Positions 15,473 to 25,078 of a stretch of 64,000 nt of DNA are shown piece by piece (position 1 is the stretch's first letter; every line of letters starts with the position of its first letter). Position numbers and translations under genes: made by a program. Source of the stretch: Dyadobacter sp. CY261 (GTDB taxonomy: Bacteria > Bacteroidota > Bacteroidia > Cytophagales > Spirosomataceae); the NCBI RefSeq assembly GCF_021440085.1, contig NZ_JAKCPW010000002.1, forward strand, positions 558,001 through 622,000. The letters are read 5' to 3'. The notes beneath the pieces were generated by a model. The model was not told where the DNA came from and searched no databases. It worked only from the letters and a program-made list of their open reading frames with translations.

Positions 15473-16749
15473 CCACCACGTACGAGGGCGGCGCCTATGG
15501 TGCATTCGAGACATTGCCTGGGCGTGCAGTAGTTATTGAACCATTCAATTAATGCCTGCGAGTCGGCGGTGGTTCTTACACGCATGCCAAGCGACGCCCA
15601 TTCGCGGATGATCCTATTGTCTTCCGCCGGTATTTCAGAAAGCCAGTATATCGCTTTGTCGAGCAATTCCGGTTGCTGTCTATGTTTGGACCACGCAACC
15701 AATAATGGTACCGCTGCATTGATAATGAGTAGATTAGTGGCATCCGCTCCCATAGCAGGTACCTGGCCTCGCGCTTTTTTTTCAAAAATGTAGTGCTCCC
15801 GCCAATAGGTCGATTGCTCGATCTTAAAAAGCCCGCGCACATCGCTAAAATGCTCCGACATGATGAAGCGGTTCAAAAAGCCGCCTGAATTGCATAACAA
15901 ACGGGCGAATTGTGCCAGCCGTACGGTCGGGAAGCCGGCAGGGCGCAGTCGGGCATATTTCCATTCGCGCAGCTGCATGACATTCTCCTGCAACTTATAC
16001 TTAGCACTGAGAAACCGGAACTCCTGTTGCAATTGTCGTACGTAAATATCCTCAGAACTTCCTGAAAGAAACCCCGCACATCCAAATAACAGCGCTTCGA
16101 CCTGTACGAGGCGGTCGGCATGCTTTCGGATGATCTTCCATGGGACGATGCCGGTAAGCCGCTGGAACGGTGTGTCGTTTAGTTTAAAGCCGAAATGTCG
16201 GCCCAGCCACTGATATGCCGTTTGTTCCCAATCCTGTTGATTAATTTGGAGCAGCTGATGAACTTCCTCCGCTTTGCGTTCCAGCCTTTCAAGTAACACC
16301 CTGTCGAGCATGGCAAATTTTCGGATCGGATCCATGCCGAGAAACTGGCTATGACAAGGTACCATTTCCTTTTCATCGAGCAGGCTCCGATATCTTTCAA
16401 GCACGCTCGCTTTGACAAGGCCGCTCAATGCCAGTGTAGGGACAAGCGTTCCGTCTTTTCGTATGGCGGGCAAGTCATTTTCCCAAACCACATGAAGTAT
16501 TACGCCGTCGTATGCGTCGTTCCGCTCATGTTCGTGGAGGTACCAGTCGGAAGCTCTGATATGGATTTCAATGCTTCCTACCCACAACACATCGTCAATC
16601 ATTAGCCGCGCTTCAGAGAAATCCGGGCCGGCATTGGTATTCCTATGTCCTGGACGGATAATGGAAAGCGGTAGTTTTTCTTCGGTCTGCAAATCCTTCT
16701 TCTCGAAGTACTGAAAGCGCCAGATGAAACTCAGTAAATCTTCATTCAT
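15469..16749 (-). CDS. DUF2851-family protein
   Basis: 426 residues, no signal peptide or membrane segment. The opening MNEDLLSFIWRFQYFEKKDL, followed by NTNAGPDFSEARLMIDDVLW and GSIEIHIRASDWYLHEH, matches the DUF2851 family that is nearly confined to Bacteroidota; its role is not known. The C-terminus has a conserved-looking C-rich end (NYCTPRQCLECTIG). It ends in a 4-base overlap with the small membrane protein on the other strand. The mtgA gene is divergent, 122 bases away. Confidence 0.85.
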   Translation of the reverse strand: MNEDLLSFIWRFQYFEKKDLQTEEKLPLSIIRPGHRNTNAGPDFSEARLMIDDVLWVGSIEIHIRASDWYLHEHERNDAYDGVILHVVWENDLPAIRKDGTLVPTLALSGLVKASVLERYRSLLDEKEMVPCHSQFLGMDPIRKFAMLDRVLLERLERKAEEVHQLLQINQQDWEQTAYQWLGRHFGFKLNDTPFQRLTGIVPWKIIRKHADRLVQVEALLFGCAGFLSGSSEDIYVRQLQQEFRFLSAKYKLQENVMQLREWKYARLRPAGFPTVRLAQFARLLCNSGGFLNRFIMSEHFSDVRGLFKIEQSTYWREHYIFEKKARGQVPAMGADATNLLIINAAVPLLVAWSKHRQQPELLDKAIYWLSEIPAEDNRIIREWASLGMRVRTTADSQALIEWFNNYCTPRQCLECTIGAALVRGG

Positions 16750-16871
16750 ATACAGCGTATTGAAAAAATTGACGATTAAGGCGTGTATTTCTTTGCCTAA
16801 ACCTGATTAGTTTCTGTTCTTTGTACGCTGTTTTCGTTACTTGGTTTCTATTTGTAGAAGTAAAAAGTTTT

Positions 16872-17558
16872 ATGCTCCGCCGTTTGCAATTTATTGCGCT
16901 CAGAATCTTCCTTGCCTTTTTAGTACTCTCAATACTTTGGGTGGTTATTTTGAGGTTTTTACCTGTTTGGGTGACACCCTATATGATTTCCCGGAAGATC
17001 GACGCGTTTAAAGCCGATGAAGATACCGAAATTTACCATGACTGGGAGCCTTACGAAAACATCTCTAAAGAAGTAGCCCTGGCTGTCGTAGCCTCCGAAG
17101 ACCAGAATTTTCCCAATCACTGGGGCTTTGACTTCGACCAGATCTACAACGCGATGACAGAAGAGCGTAAGCGCGCACGCGGGGCCAGTACGATTTCTCA
17201 GCAGGTTGCCAAGAACGTATTCCTGTGGCATGGCCGTAGCTACATCCGGAAAGGACTAGAAGCCTATTTTACGGTACTAATCGAAGTCTTGTGGAGTAAA
17301 GAGCGTATCCTGGAAGTGTATCTGAATGTAGCTGAAATGGGCAAAATGACTTTCGGCGTTGAAGCGGCGTCGCTGCGTTACTATAATAAATCAGCCAAAC
17401 GCCTCACGCGGTATGAATCCGCCCGCATTGCCGCTGTTCTGCCGAACCCCATCCGTTTTTCGATTAGAAATCCGTCCGGTTATGTAAACCGCCGTACCAA
17501 TCAGATCGTCCGCCAAATGCGGTATTTAGGCGGGCAGAAGTATTTAGCTGATTTGTAG
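16872..17558 (+). CDS. mtgA: Monofunctional biosynthetic peptidoglycan transglycosylase
   Basis: 228 residues from the ATG at 16872 (MLRRLQFIALRIFLAF); the frame is open 17 codons further upstream but those would add a second hydrophobic stretch. One N-terminal membrane anchor (about 8-28) precedes the GT51 domain: catalytic E76 in VVASEDQNFPNHWGFD, then RGASTISQQVAKNVFLW and KERILEVYLNVAEMG. It polymerises lipid II glycan strands on the periplasmic side. Length and motifs fit MtgA; there is no transpeptidase domain. Confidence 0.95.
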   Translation: MLRRLQFIALRIFLAFLVLSILWVVILRFLPVWVTPYMISRKIDAFKADEDTEIYHDWEPYENISKEVALAVVASEDQNFPNHWGFDFDQIYNAMTEERKRARGASTISQQVAKNVFLWHGRSYIRKGLEAYFTVLIEVLWSKERILEVYLNVAEMGKMTFGVEAASLRYYNKSAKRLTRYESARIAAVLPNPIRFSIRNPSGYVNRRTNQIVRQMRYLGGQKYLADL

Positions 17559-17684
17559 CTAATAAAATTTATCAGCCCGTATTGCATGATATTGGGAGTT
17601 TGATTTTCATAAATCTGCCAAAACATGGATCGTCTGATCTAATAAATGATCAAGAACCTCTTTTCATTTAACCTTCGACCGCAT

Positions 17685-19169
17685 TTACGGTCGTGACCGT
17701 TCCGTCTCCCGCGATGACCGAGGCGTACTTTGTTCCCGACTCGGCGACGGCGTTGACTGTCGTGGCGAAGCCGCAGGTCGGGACGTTTCCGGTCTTTGTG
17801 CTGGCGTAGTGCGTTCAGCAGGCGCTGTTCTTACAGGCCGTTCGATCGCGGGTCGTGTTACTTCTGGCCGGGTCTGCGCAGGTCGTTCGACCGCAGGACG
17901 TGTTACTTCCGGTCTTGATGGTGCAGGTCGCGTTACCTCCGGACGGGAGGGCGTTGGCTGGGAAACATCCGGTCTACTTGGTCGTGTCGGTCTTTCAATA
18001 TCAGGACGCGTCACTTCTGATCCCGGATTGGATGATCCCGGATTGGATAATCCCGGATTGGATAATCCCGGATTGGATGGTCGCGATGTGCCCGGTCGCG
18101 TAACAGTGGGACGACCATTATCCGGACGATCGTCGTTGCCACGTCCCGGACGGTCGCGCCCCGGACGATCGCGTCCCGGACGTTCCACAGAAGGACGTGA
18201 AATGTCTGGACTGGTAACCGGTCTTGTAGTTCCTGGACGGCCTGTCGACGGGCGGGACACAACTGGTCGGCCGGATTTGTCGAAGTTTGGAAGTCGTTCC
18301 CGTGAAGTCGGCGCTCTGGGGTTTCGTTTGACAAATAATGCAGAACCCTGCCGTGCGGACGACGGTCGGGAGTAGGTTGCGCGGTAGTCCCCGCGCGTGT
18401 ACCGTGTATGCACGATCACTGAGCGCGAACGGAAATTGCCGCCGTAATAATGGTTATGCCAGGCGGGATTGCGATAGCTGGGCCAACGCCGGAAATGCCC
18501 GTTGTAATAATAATGCCAGTGATAGTGGTAGCCGTAATAGTAGTGCCAGAAACGTGGCCGCCATGGTCGCCAGTAGGAGGGGTAGTAGTGCCAGCGCCAA
18601 GGGGAGTGCCAGATCACATACTGCGGTACGAAAATGAAACGGATCACCGGCCAGGCGGAAACATAGGTGACATTCTGAACTGCTGCGGACTGGACTTCAC
18701 GATCGCCGGAATAACCAGGATTGGGCGTCTCGGTAACGGTGCCGGATTGGGAATTTGGTTCGATAATGTAATCCTTCCCATATAAATCTTCATCACCGAC
18801 AAGCTGAATCCATACTTCACCGTCGTTTTTTTTCTCCACATAAAATGCCGCCACATCCTGATCTTCCCTATCGCTGACAGCCACCTTCAACGTGATGGTA
18901 TGCAGGTTTCCATCCACATTATCTTCCACGCGGATATAATCGGTCTGATTGTCGCCATCGAGGTCGAGGTTGTTGATTTCCGAGTCTTCCTCATTCAGTT
19001 TACGCTCAAAACCTTCCAGCGTTTCGGATTGCTGAAACAATTTCAAAACGGCATATAAATTAAGGTTATCGCCGGGAAGGTCGAGTTTTTCTTCTTCGGA
19101 TTGGGCGAAGGCCTGGCTTCCTGGCCAGCATATGAGTGCAACAAGGATAATCAGAAGGCGATTTTTCAT
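17685..19169 (-). CDS. Secreted protein with aromatic region and long Arg/Pro-rich tail
   Basis: 494 residues from the ATG at 19169. Signal peptide about 1-23 (RLLIILVALICWPGSQAFAQ). Residues about 24-150 form a compact acidic part; residues about 165-225 are rich in Trp, Tyr and His (WRWHYYPSYWRPWRP, HYHWHYYYNGHFRRW); from about 270 to the end the chain is a low-complexity RP/SRP/TRP tail with short tandem repeats (LSNPG and RPGRD units). The tail is strongly basic and may bind polyanions or the cell wall. No family name recognised. Its nucleotide repeats also open long mirror frames on the other strand, which I do not regard as genes. Confidence 0.7.
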   Translation of the reverse strand: MKNRLLIILVALICWPGSQAFAQSEEEKLDLPGDNLNLYAVLKLFQQSETLEGFERKLNEEDSEINNLDLDGDNQTDYIRVEDNVDGNLHTITLKVAVSDREDQDVAAFYVEKKNDGEVWIQLVGDEDLYGKDYIIEPNSQSGTVTETPNPGYSGDREVQSAAVQNVTYVSAWPVIRFIFVPQYVIWHSPWRWHYYPSYWRPWRPRFWHYYYGYHYHWHYYYNGHFRRWPSYRNPAWHNHYYGGNFRSRSVIVHTRYTRGDYRATYSRPSSARQGSALFVKRNPRAPTSRERLPNFDKSGRPVVSRPSTGRPGTTRPVTSPDISRPSVERPGRDRPGRDRPGRGNDDRPDNGRPTVTRPGTSRPSNPGLSNPGLSNPGSSNPGSEVTRPDIERPTRPSRPDVSQPTPSRPEVTRPAPSRPEVTRPAVERPAQTRPEVTRPAIERPVRTAPAERTTPAQRPETSRPAASPRQSTPSPSREQSTPRSSRETERSRP

Positions 19170-19359
19170 GATCTCAAATTTATGGCGATGTAAGCACTTC
19201 ACTTAATTAACCCAAATGCCGTTTATCATCTCCTTCGGATTTAAGAGGTTAAATACCGATCGGTCATCCCTCCCAGCCTCAGGCTCAACAAATCAACTTG
19301 CTCTGGATCAAAGCTCGGAAATTTGATTTCTACTATATCAATTATTTAACAAGCATACT

Positions 19360-20397
19360 ATGAAAACAAGAAAAATGTGGCTCAGGCTCTTTGTGCTGGC
19401 CACTCTACTTGCGCCGCAATTCTTACGTGCGCAAAATGTCGGAATCAACATCAATGCCAATCAGCTTTCCATTCTGAATGGGAATCAGGGAACTTTGGAT
19501 GTCTACATGTGTAACAATGATCCCGGCGGGCTTTCTACTCCCCCCAATGCCGTTGCAGCGCTGGTTAGTTTTCCGATTAATTTGACGATACTGGGCGTAA
19601 CGAAATTAGACGGGACAGCCCTGGCGGCCGCTGATTTTGACATTATCTTTATTAGTAACAACGACAGTGAGGGAAGTCATGATGTGAAAGTGCGCTATAA
19701 AAAGCCACTTGTCGCATTCGATGATTGTGCCGAATTTCGTGTTCTCGTACAGGGAAATGCGGTGGGGAACGGATTAATCCTGGGAACATTGCAATTCGAG
19801 CAACTCCTTGCATCGAATGACACTGATGACGATAATAGCGAATCCAGTATTCCCGTCATGGTCAATTTACCAGTCACACTTCGGGATTTTAATGCGGAAA
19901 AAGTTGAAGGCAGCGCAAAGTTAACCTGGCACACCACCGAAGAGACTAACAGTGATCGCTTCGAAGTTCAGCGAAGCGTGAAAGGAAAAGAATGGACCAC
20001 GATCGAGTCGGTACAATCGGCTGGGGAGAGCACCATTACCCGCTCGTATGAAGCCATTGACCGGACTCCTTTGAAAGGCGAAAATCTCTATCGTCTAAAA
20101 ATGGTTGATAACGACAGTAGTACCGCATTTAGCCGCGTAAGGAGCGTAAAATTCGATGGCACATTGGCATTCGTATATCCCAACCCGGTAGGTGACTATC
20201 TGCATTTGAACGATGATAATTGGGCGAACGTCTCACAAGTAACAATTCTTGATAAGAACGGTCGCCAGGTGTATGTTTCCGGGAAAAACCCTGAATCCAA
20301 AATTGATGTAAGATCGCTCGCTTCCGGCATTTACAATGTCAGGATTAAAAATGCAGATGGTTTGGAAAACAGTTATCGCATTGCGGTGGCTAAGTAA
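19360..20397 (+). CDS. Secreted protein with T9SS type A sorting domain
   Basis: 345 residues. Signal peptide about 1-25 (MWLRLFVLATLLAPQFLRAQ). Residues 26-170 resemble a cohesin/immunoglobulin-like beta sandwich; about 180-265 is a second beta domain (LRDFNAEKVEGSAKLTWHTT ... YRLKMVDND) as is common before sorting domains. The C-terminal 75 residues (FVYPNPVGDYLHL, then VTILDKNGRQVYVSG and SLASGIYNVRI) are a type A T9SS sorting signal, so the protein should be secreted through the outer membrane. T9SS core genes are not in the window. The two paralogues following on the same strand may be co-expressed (29 bases gap). Confidence 0.88.
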   Translation: MKTRKMWLRLFVLATLLAPQFLRAQNVGININANQLSILNGNQGTLDVYMCNNDPGGLSTPPNAVAALVSFPINLTILGVTKLDGTALAAADFDIIFISNNDSEGSHDVKVRYKKPLVAFDDCAEFRVLVQGNAVGNGLILGTLQFEQLLASNDTDDDNSESSIPVMVNLPVTLRDFNAEKVEGSAKLTWHTTEETNSDRFEVQRSVKGKEWTTIESVQSAGESTITRSYEAIDRTPLKGENLYRLKMVDNDSSTAFSRVRSVKFDGTLAFVYPNPVGDYLHLNDDNWANVSQVTILDKNGRQVYVSGKNPESKIDVRSLASGIYNVRIKNADGLENSYRIAVAK

Positions 20398-20426
20398 TTT
20401 ATGTTTTATATATATCCAATAACAAA

Positions 20427-22058
20427 ATGAGAGCTACTCTATTTTTACTTTTCTGCACTTTTGTTCTGTTTACGCATGTGGGTAATGCTCAGGAGTTTTC
20501 TCCAACAGCAGGCAAGCCATGTAATAATTGCAGCCCAGCTAATTATTCGAAGGTACATTCGCCTGCCATTTCGGATGTTTGGAATCCGAACGGAAATTTG
20601 AATGATAAATGGAATATTCCAGGTTTTCTTTTGCCAATTCCCCCGTCAACATATTCACAGGGATTATCTTCGGCATTAGGAAAGAATTCCTTTGTAACCT
20701 TGGAAACCTCGGAAGGGGCATATGACGACAGGCTGTTTATAAATATTGCCGGTTTCGTTGTTGGTCAGATCTATACATTTCGGTACAGTGTACTCTCTGG
20801 GAGCGTTCATTACGAAGCTGGAAACAACTCACCGTTTGGAGAATCAGCTAAAATGGAGATCCTTACGACTGGAATAAATCCTTCCATTGAAGCCGAGCAA
20901 ACGACGACCTTCGATGCAAGTAATCAAAATAAGTGGATAGTTAGAGTGATAACTTTTAAACCGACAGCGTCGACGCTCCAATTTAAGTTAACTGGCAAAA
21001 CATCTGGTTTATCTGCAGGCTACGTGAACTTCTGCATTGACAAATATCCATTCGATTGCATACTACCTACAACGCAGGTACCCCTTATCAATGCTTCCAC
21101 TATCTACACACCATTCCCAAGTGACAAACTTGATCTGACAAGCTTAAATATTATCGGCGCAGTACCGCCAACGGGCGAATTAGTGTGGAAAGTGGGTCCA
21201 AATTCGACAGATGTAACCTTAACACCCGCAGAGGCTTCAAACGTGCCCATCTCAAACCAGGATCCTGCCAATGTGAAGCCCTATTACGCTTTTTTTTATG
21301 CTAAGGATTTTAATTGTTACAATGTGCCAGTGTCGCAAGCCGAAATTAAGTTTATGTATATGCCCCAGCAAGTCCCTTTGAAATTACAAACCAATATTTC
21401 TCTTTCCTGCCCTGCGGTTACAGCCGATTTGACAGCGGTCGAAGAAAATCCCGTCGCTCAGGTTCGATGGTTTAATAATAACACGCATTCGGGTTTACCA
21501 GTCGTTGACCCCAAAGCAGTTCCGCCGGGAGATTACTATGCATTTTATTACCAATGGCAGACAGGTACTTATTCTTTGAAATCGGGCCAGATATCCAACG
21601 CTCATGTGCACGTTGAGAATGCTGTTCCTGCCGGAATTCCTGACCTCGGCCCCTTAATGACTATCAATTCGTTGATTTTTCCCTCGAACGGTAGCAAAGA
21701 CTTTGTAGTCAAAATCCAGAATGCCAAAGCAGAAAATAGCAACTGCTCTGTCTATTTCAAAATTTCGAAATTGCCGGGTTTCGACATTACATACAGCACC
21801 GCAGCGGGGCAATCCAATGGCGTATCGACCAACAATGATTTTTGGACATTCTCGGAGAGCAACAATTACATCACCGTGACATCAAAAACCGGGATTGCCG
21901 CAAGTGGCTACTCGTATGTCGGTTTCAAGATTACGCGAAATGCAAATACGCCGGCCGAATCGAAACAAAATCTTTCGATAACAATTCCGCAACCGGGTGG
22001 GGGGGGAGAGACTAACCTTAGTAATAACCAAACTATCACCGGGTTGACTACCAATTAA
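20427..22058 (+). CDS. Secreted protein of unknown function, copy 1 of a tandem pair
   Basis: 543 residues with a signal peptide (LFLLFCTFVLFTHVGNAQ). A mature N-terminus with paired cysteines (PCNNCSPANY) is followed by a jelly-roll-like part (TYTFRYSV-type strand, ETSEGAYDDRLFINIAGF), a central beta domain, and a C-terminal domain beginning DLGPLMTINSLIFPSNGSKD that ends in SLSNNQTI-type residues. It is clearly homologous over the full length to the next gene. There is no type A sorting signal at the C-terminus. No domain name recognised; likely surface or extracellular by signal peptide and by the T9SS-sorted neighbour. Confidence 0.75.
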   Translation: MRATLFLLFCTFVLFTHVGNAQEFSPTAGKPCNNCSPANYSKVHSPAISDVWNPNGNLNDKWNIPGFLLPIPPSTYSQGLSSALGKNSFVTLETSEGAYDDRLFINIAGFVVGQIYTFRYSVLSGSVHYEAGNNSPFGESAKMEILTTGINPSIEAEQTTTFDASNQNKWIVRVITFKPTASTLQFKLTGKTSGLSAGYVNFCIDKYPFDCILPTTQVPLINASTIYTPFPSDKLDLTSLNIIGAVPPTGELVWKVGPNSTDVTLTPAEASNVPISNQDPANVKPYYAFFYAKDFNCYNVPVSQAEIKFMYMPQQVPLKLQTNISLSCPAVTADLTAVEENPVAQVRWFNNNTHSGLPVVDPKAVPPGDYYAFYYQWQTGTYSLKSGQISNAHVHVENAVPAGIPDLGPLMTINSLIFPSNGSKDFVVKIQNAKAENSNCSVYFKISKLPGFDITYSTAAGQSNGVSTNNDFWTFSESNNYITVTSKTGIAASGYSYVGFKITRNANTPAESKQNLSITIPQPGGGGETNLSNNQTITGLTTN

Positions 22059-22142
22059 CTTCCATTGATAAATGGCGTCCGTAGTTACTATCGTATTGCG
22101 GACGCGCACCCAATGATCATATCGCACCATTAGATCTATTAT

Positions 22143-23780
22143 ATGAAAGCCATTTTATTTTCATGCCTTCTTCTTTGTTCGCTGCTTGTACGCGCGCAGC
22201 AGTTTTCTCCGACGACGGGCGTGCCATGCCCAAACTGTGTACCGGCAAATTATAACGCTATTGGTACGCCGTTCATATCAGATATATCACAACCTGGGAT
22301 TGATGTATCGAAAACAGATTACCAGTGGTACATTTATCTCGGTATACTCGACAATCCGCCATCTACCTATTCGCAAGGATTGCCGGTTGGAGCAGGCAAG
22401 GATTCCTTTGTTTCCCTCAAAACTTCAGAAGGGGCGGTGAATGACAAACTCTACCTGGATGTGAGCGGATTTGATGTTAACAAAACTTATACATTCAGGT
22501 ACAGCGTTTGCGGAGTTGGCCTTTACTACCTTAATGATCCTGTATCTCCATTGGCAGCTTCCGCAACTATGGAAATTGCTACCGTAGGGCAAAACCCTAA
22601 TTTCATAATTGCGTCACAAACAACTGATTTTGTTGATCCTGCCGCCCAGCAGCATTGGACAAAGAGGGTTATCACTTTCAAACCCACAGCCTCAACTCTT
22701 CGGTTCAGACTTTCAGGTAAAACACCTGGCCAAACGCCTGGCTATGTCCATTTCAGTATCGACAAATATCCATTTGATTGTCAGCTTCCGAGCACGCAGG
22801 TAGAATTGTCCAGATCGCTTATCGAAACCCCATTCCCAAACGACAAACTGGATTTGTCCACGGTCGGAATTAAAAGTGTTACGCCACCAACTACTGAACT
22901 GGTATGGAAAGCAGGACCCAATTCAACTGATGCGACTTTGACACCGCAACAGGCAGCAAGTGTGTCTATTTCAAATCAGAATCCGGCGAATGTAAAGCCT
23001 TATTATGCATTTTATTATGCCAAGGACTTCAACTGTTATAGTGTGCCGGTATCGCAGGCTGAATTGAAGTTCAATTATGTGCCCATGCAAGTCCCACTCA
23101 AGAAAACATACATCGTAGTGTCATGTGCAGAACCGAAAGGAAATCTGACCACGGCACTCGAATATCCCGATGATGATGTGCGGGTGGTATGGTTTAAAAC
23201 AAACAACCACCAGGGTGAGGTCGTATACAATGCTTCGCAGGTTGATCCCGGAGACTATTATGCATTTTATTACAAAGGAGGGTATTCTTTACCTGCCAAT
23301 GAGGTTTCAACTAAACACGTGAAGGTTGAAAACCCGATCACACCTGGCATCCCCGACCTTGGCCCCTTAATGACTATCAACTCGCTGATCTTTCCAGCCA
23401 ACGGGAGCAAGGACTTTGTGGTTAAAGTGCAGAACATCAAAGCAGAAAACAGCAACTGCTCCGTTTATTTTAAAGTTTCGAAAATTCCCGGTTTCACTAT
23501 CACGTACAGTACCCAGGCCGGGCAGTCCAATGTAAATGGTGGGATGGCTACCAATAATGATTTTTGGACGTTTGCGGAAGATAATAATTACATTACTGTG
23601 ACATCCAAACACGGGATTACCGCGAGCGATTATTCTGTTGTTGGCTTCAAAATCACGCGGAATGACAATACGCCGGCAGCCTCAAAGCAAAATCTGTCGA
23701 TTACGATTCCCCAGCCGGGCGGTGGTGGAGAGACTAATCTAAGTAACAACCAGACTATAACAACGTTGATAACTAATTGA
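22143..23780 (+). CDS. Secreted protein of unknown function, copy 2 of a tandem pair
   Basis: 545 residues, signal peptide (ILFSCLLLCSLLVRAQ). Same order of features as its upstream neighbour: PCPNCVPANY, STYSQGL, LKTSEGAVNDKLYLDVSGF, FNCYSVPVSQAELKF, and the C-terminal DLGPLMTINSLIFPANGSKD. By eye the two proteins share well over half their residues, with the C-terminal 150 nearly identical and the middle (around residues 310-400) the most divergent. An 84-base gap with a hairpin (GCGTCCG 22075-22081 / CGGACGC 22099-22105) separates them. A recent duplication with some diversification. Confidence 0.75.
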   Translation: MKAILFSCLLLCSLLVRAQQFSPTTGVPCPNCVPANYNAIGTPFISDISQPGIDVSKTDYQWYIYLGILDNPPSTYSQGLPVGAGKDSFVSLKTSEGAVNDKLYLDVSGFDVNKTYTFRYSVCGVGLYYLNDPVSPLAASATMEIATVGQNPNFIIASQTTDFVDPAAQQHWTKRVITFKPTASTLRFRLSGKTPGQTPGYVHFSIDKYPFDCQLPSTQVELSRSLIETPFPNDKLDLSTVGIKSVTPPTTELVWKAGPNSTDATLTPQQAASVSISNQNPANVKPYYAFYYAKDFNCYSVPVSQAELKFNYVPMQVPLKKTYIVVSCAEPKGNLTTALEYPDDDVRVVWFKTNNHQGEVVYNASQVDPGDYYAFYYKGGYSLPANEVSTKHVKVENPITPGIPDLGPLMTINSLIFPANGSKDFVVKVQNIKAENSNCSVYFKVSKIPGFTITYSTQAGQSNVNGGMATNNDFWTFAEDNNYITVTSKHGITASDYSVVGFKITRNDNTPAASKQNLSITIPQPGGGGETNLSNNQTITTLITN

Positions 23781-23852
23781 CGGTAGTTAACCGCAATGGT
23801 TAGGAAGCTGCCGGCAATAACTTTGTAGTGATTTTCAGATATATTCAAAAGG

Positions 23853-23891
23853 GCGGCCGTTTCGAGAGCATCAAAACGGCCGCACTTTTTT
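23853..23891 (+). terminator. Strong terminator closing the secreted-protein run
   Basis: GCGGCCGTTT (23853-23862) and AAACGGCCGC (23874-23883) are perfect 10-base arms with an 11-base loop, followed by ACTTTTTTA. It follows the second paralogue by 72 bases. Confidence 0.88.
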
Positions 23892-23950
23892 ATTGTTACA
23901 GATGAAGTCTTCACCGGGGCATTTCCGCAGCATTGACTAACCTGTAAATG

Positions 23951-24622
23951 TCATTTCCTAACATTCCCCTTATTCCGCTCTTTCAAAAACCGATAGTTTC
24001 GATGATGTCCCAGCGAAGGGTCCAGTTTTTCGAACAAACCCTTGCCTTTTAGTGCAAACCAATCGACTTTCAATAAATATAAGCTCACATAAGATTTCCG
24101 GTGGGCGCTGATAAAACCGGCGGTCGCATCCCAAAGTTTTTCGCGTTCCGATGCCTGTTCACCAATCCAGTAACGGACGCTGTCGGGCAGATTTCGCTTT
24201 TTCGCTTTGGCTTCTTCGAGAACAAACGCATTCAGGCGCTGGTCGGAAGGATTTTGGATCAGTGTTTGATATTCCTGCCATTCCTCATTGCTTTTCGAAT
24301 GACTGACTACCGATCTGGCAAGGTTGGAAGTATCCAGACGGATTTCGGTGCCAGGGTCAAAGAAGAACGTTAATGAACCTTTCTTTTGAGATACCTGGAA
24401 CTGGTAGAGGTCAGGAAGCAGGTCTGCATCCATAGTCAGGTGGGTGGTGTCGAAACCCAGTTTGATGGAGTGTACCACCGCAGCAAATCCTTTTTCACGT
24501 GTCAACAACAGCGCTTTTCTATCGTTCCAGGCCCTGGGAGCAACGATTTTGATTTTGACACTTTGTGTCGACGTCATGGAAAGGCTCACCGTAGCAATGA
24601 TGATCAAACGGATTATATGCAT
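23951..24622 (-). CDS. Small exported protein, DUF4369-like N-terminal part, no thioredoxin domain
   Basis: 223 residues; a short signal-like N-terminus (MHIIRLIIIATVSLSMTSTQ). Residues about 22-105 resemble the beta-rich DUF4369 domain (KALLLTREKGFAAVVHSIKL, DADLLPDLYQFQVSQKKGS, FFFDPGTEIRLDTS) that in Bacteroidota precedes a thioredoxin-like domain; the remaining 115 residues are helical and charged with no CxxC. It may be a truncated or specialised form of these proteins. The domain assignment is by general pattern and is tentative. Confidence 0.5.
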   Translation of the reverse strand: MHIIRLIIIATVSLSMTSTQSVKIKIVAPRAWNDRKALLLTREKGFAAVVHSIKLGFDTTHLTMDADLLPDLYQFQVSQKKGSLTFFFDPGTEIRLDTSNLARSVVSHSKSNEEWQEYQTLIQNPSDQRLNAFVLEEAKAKKRNLPDSVRYWIGEQASEREKLWDATAGFISAHRKSYVSLYLLKVDWFALKGKGLFEKLDPSLGHHRNYRFLKERNKGNVRK

Positions 24623-24739
24623 TAGCAGCGAGTAGGCAGGTAAAGAATAGCATTACAATTTAATGCTTATTTTTATTGTAATGCATCAAGTTCGCAGTGA
24701 AGTGATATAAATAAGATTTGCGATTTCAACAAACGGAAG

Positions 24740-25078
24740 ATGTGGTCAACAGATACGCTTTGGTTCGAGGTTGCCATTGTCAGCATCATTTATGCTGCGG
24801 GGAACATATTTTTTGGTCAATTTGAGGAACGAACGCCTAAATGGCGACGGATCGGAAAATACGTGCTCACGCTTTTCATTGTGCTTACTTTGTCGATCTA
24901 TTTTGGAAGGTGGGCAAGTATGTCTTTGTTGGCTTTGATGATTGTTCCGCTGCTATACGTACATGGTTACTATTTGCCTAAAAAGAAAGGGATCAATGGA
25001 TGGACTGGGGAACCAAAGCGGAGATATTACGAATTTCGTGGTTGGGATACTGATATTTTTAATCGTGGCAATTCTTAA
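24740..25078 (+). CDS. Small membrane protein with three predicted helices
   Basis: 112 residues. Hydrophobic segments at about 9-26 (VAIVSIIYAAGNIFFG), 42-57 (VLTLFIVLTLSIYFG) and 62-79 (MSLLALMIVPLLYVHGYY), then a basic C-terminal tail (KRRYYEFRGWDTD). No family recognised. Its last five codons and stop codon form the left arm of a 19-base perfect hairpin, which is probably its terminator. Confidence 0.6.
   Translation: MWSTDTLWFEVAIVSIIYAAGNIFFGQFEERTPKWRRIGKYVLTLFIVLTLSIYFGRWASMSLLALMIVPLLYVHGYYLPKKKGINGWTGEPKRRYYEFRGWDTDIFNRGNS

Noticed and set aside
18000-18090. Tandem repeats considered as a CRISPR-like array
   Set aside because: Units of about 15 bases without unique spacers, inside a coding sequence; no cas genes.
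17809-18375. 188-residue plus-strand frame with LDNPGLD repeats
   Set aside because: Mirror of the Arg/Pro-rich tail of the minus-strand gene; repeats keep several frames open.
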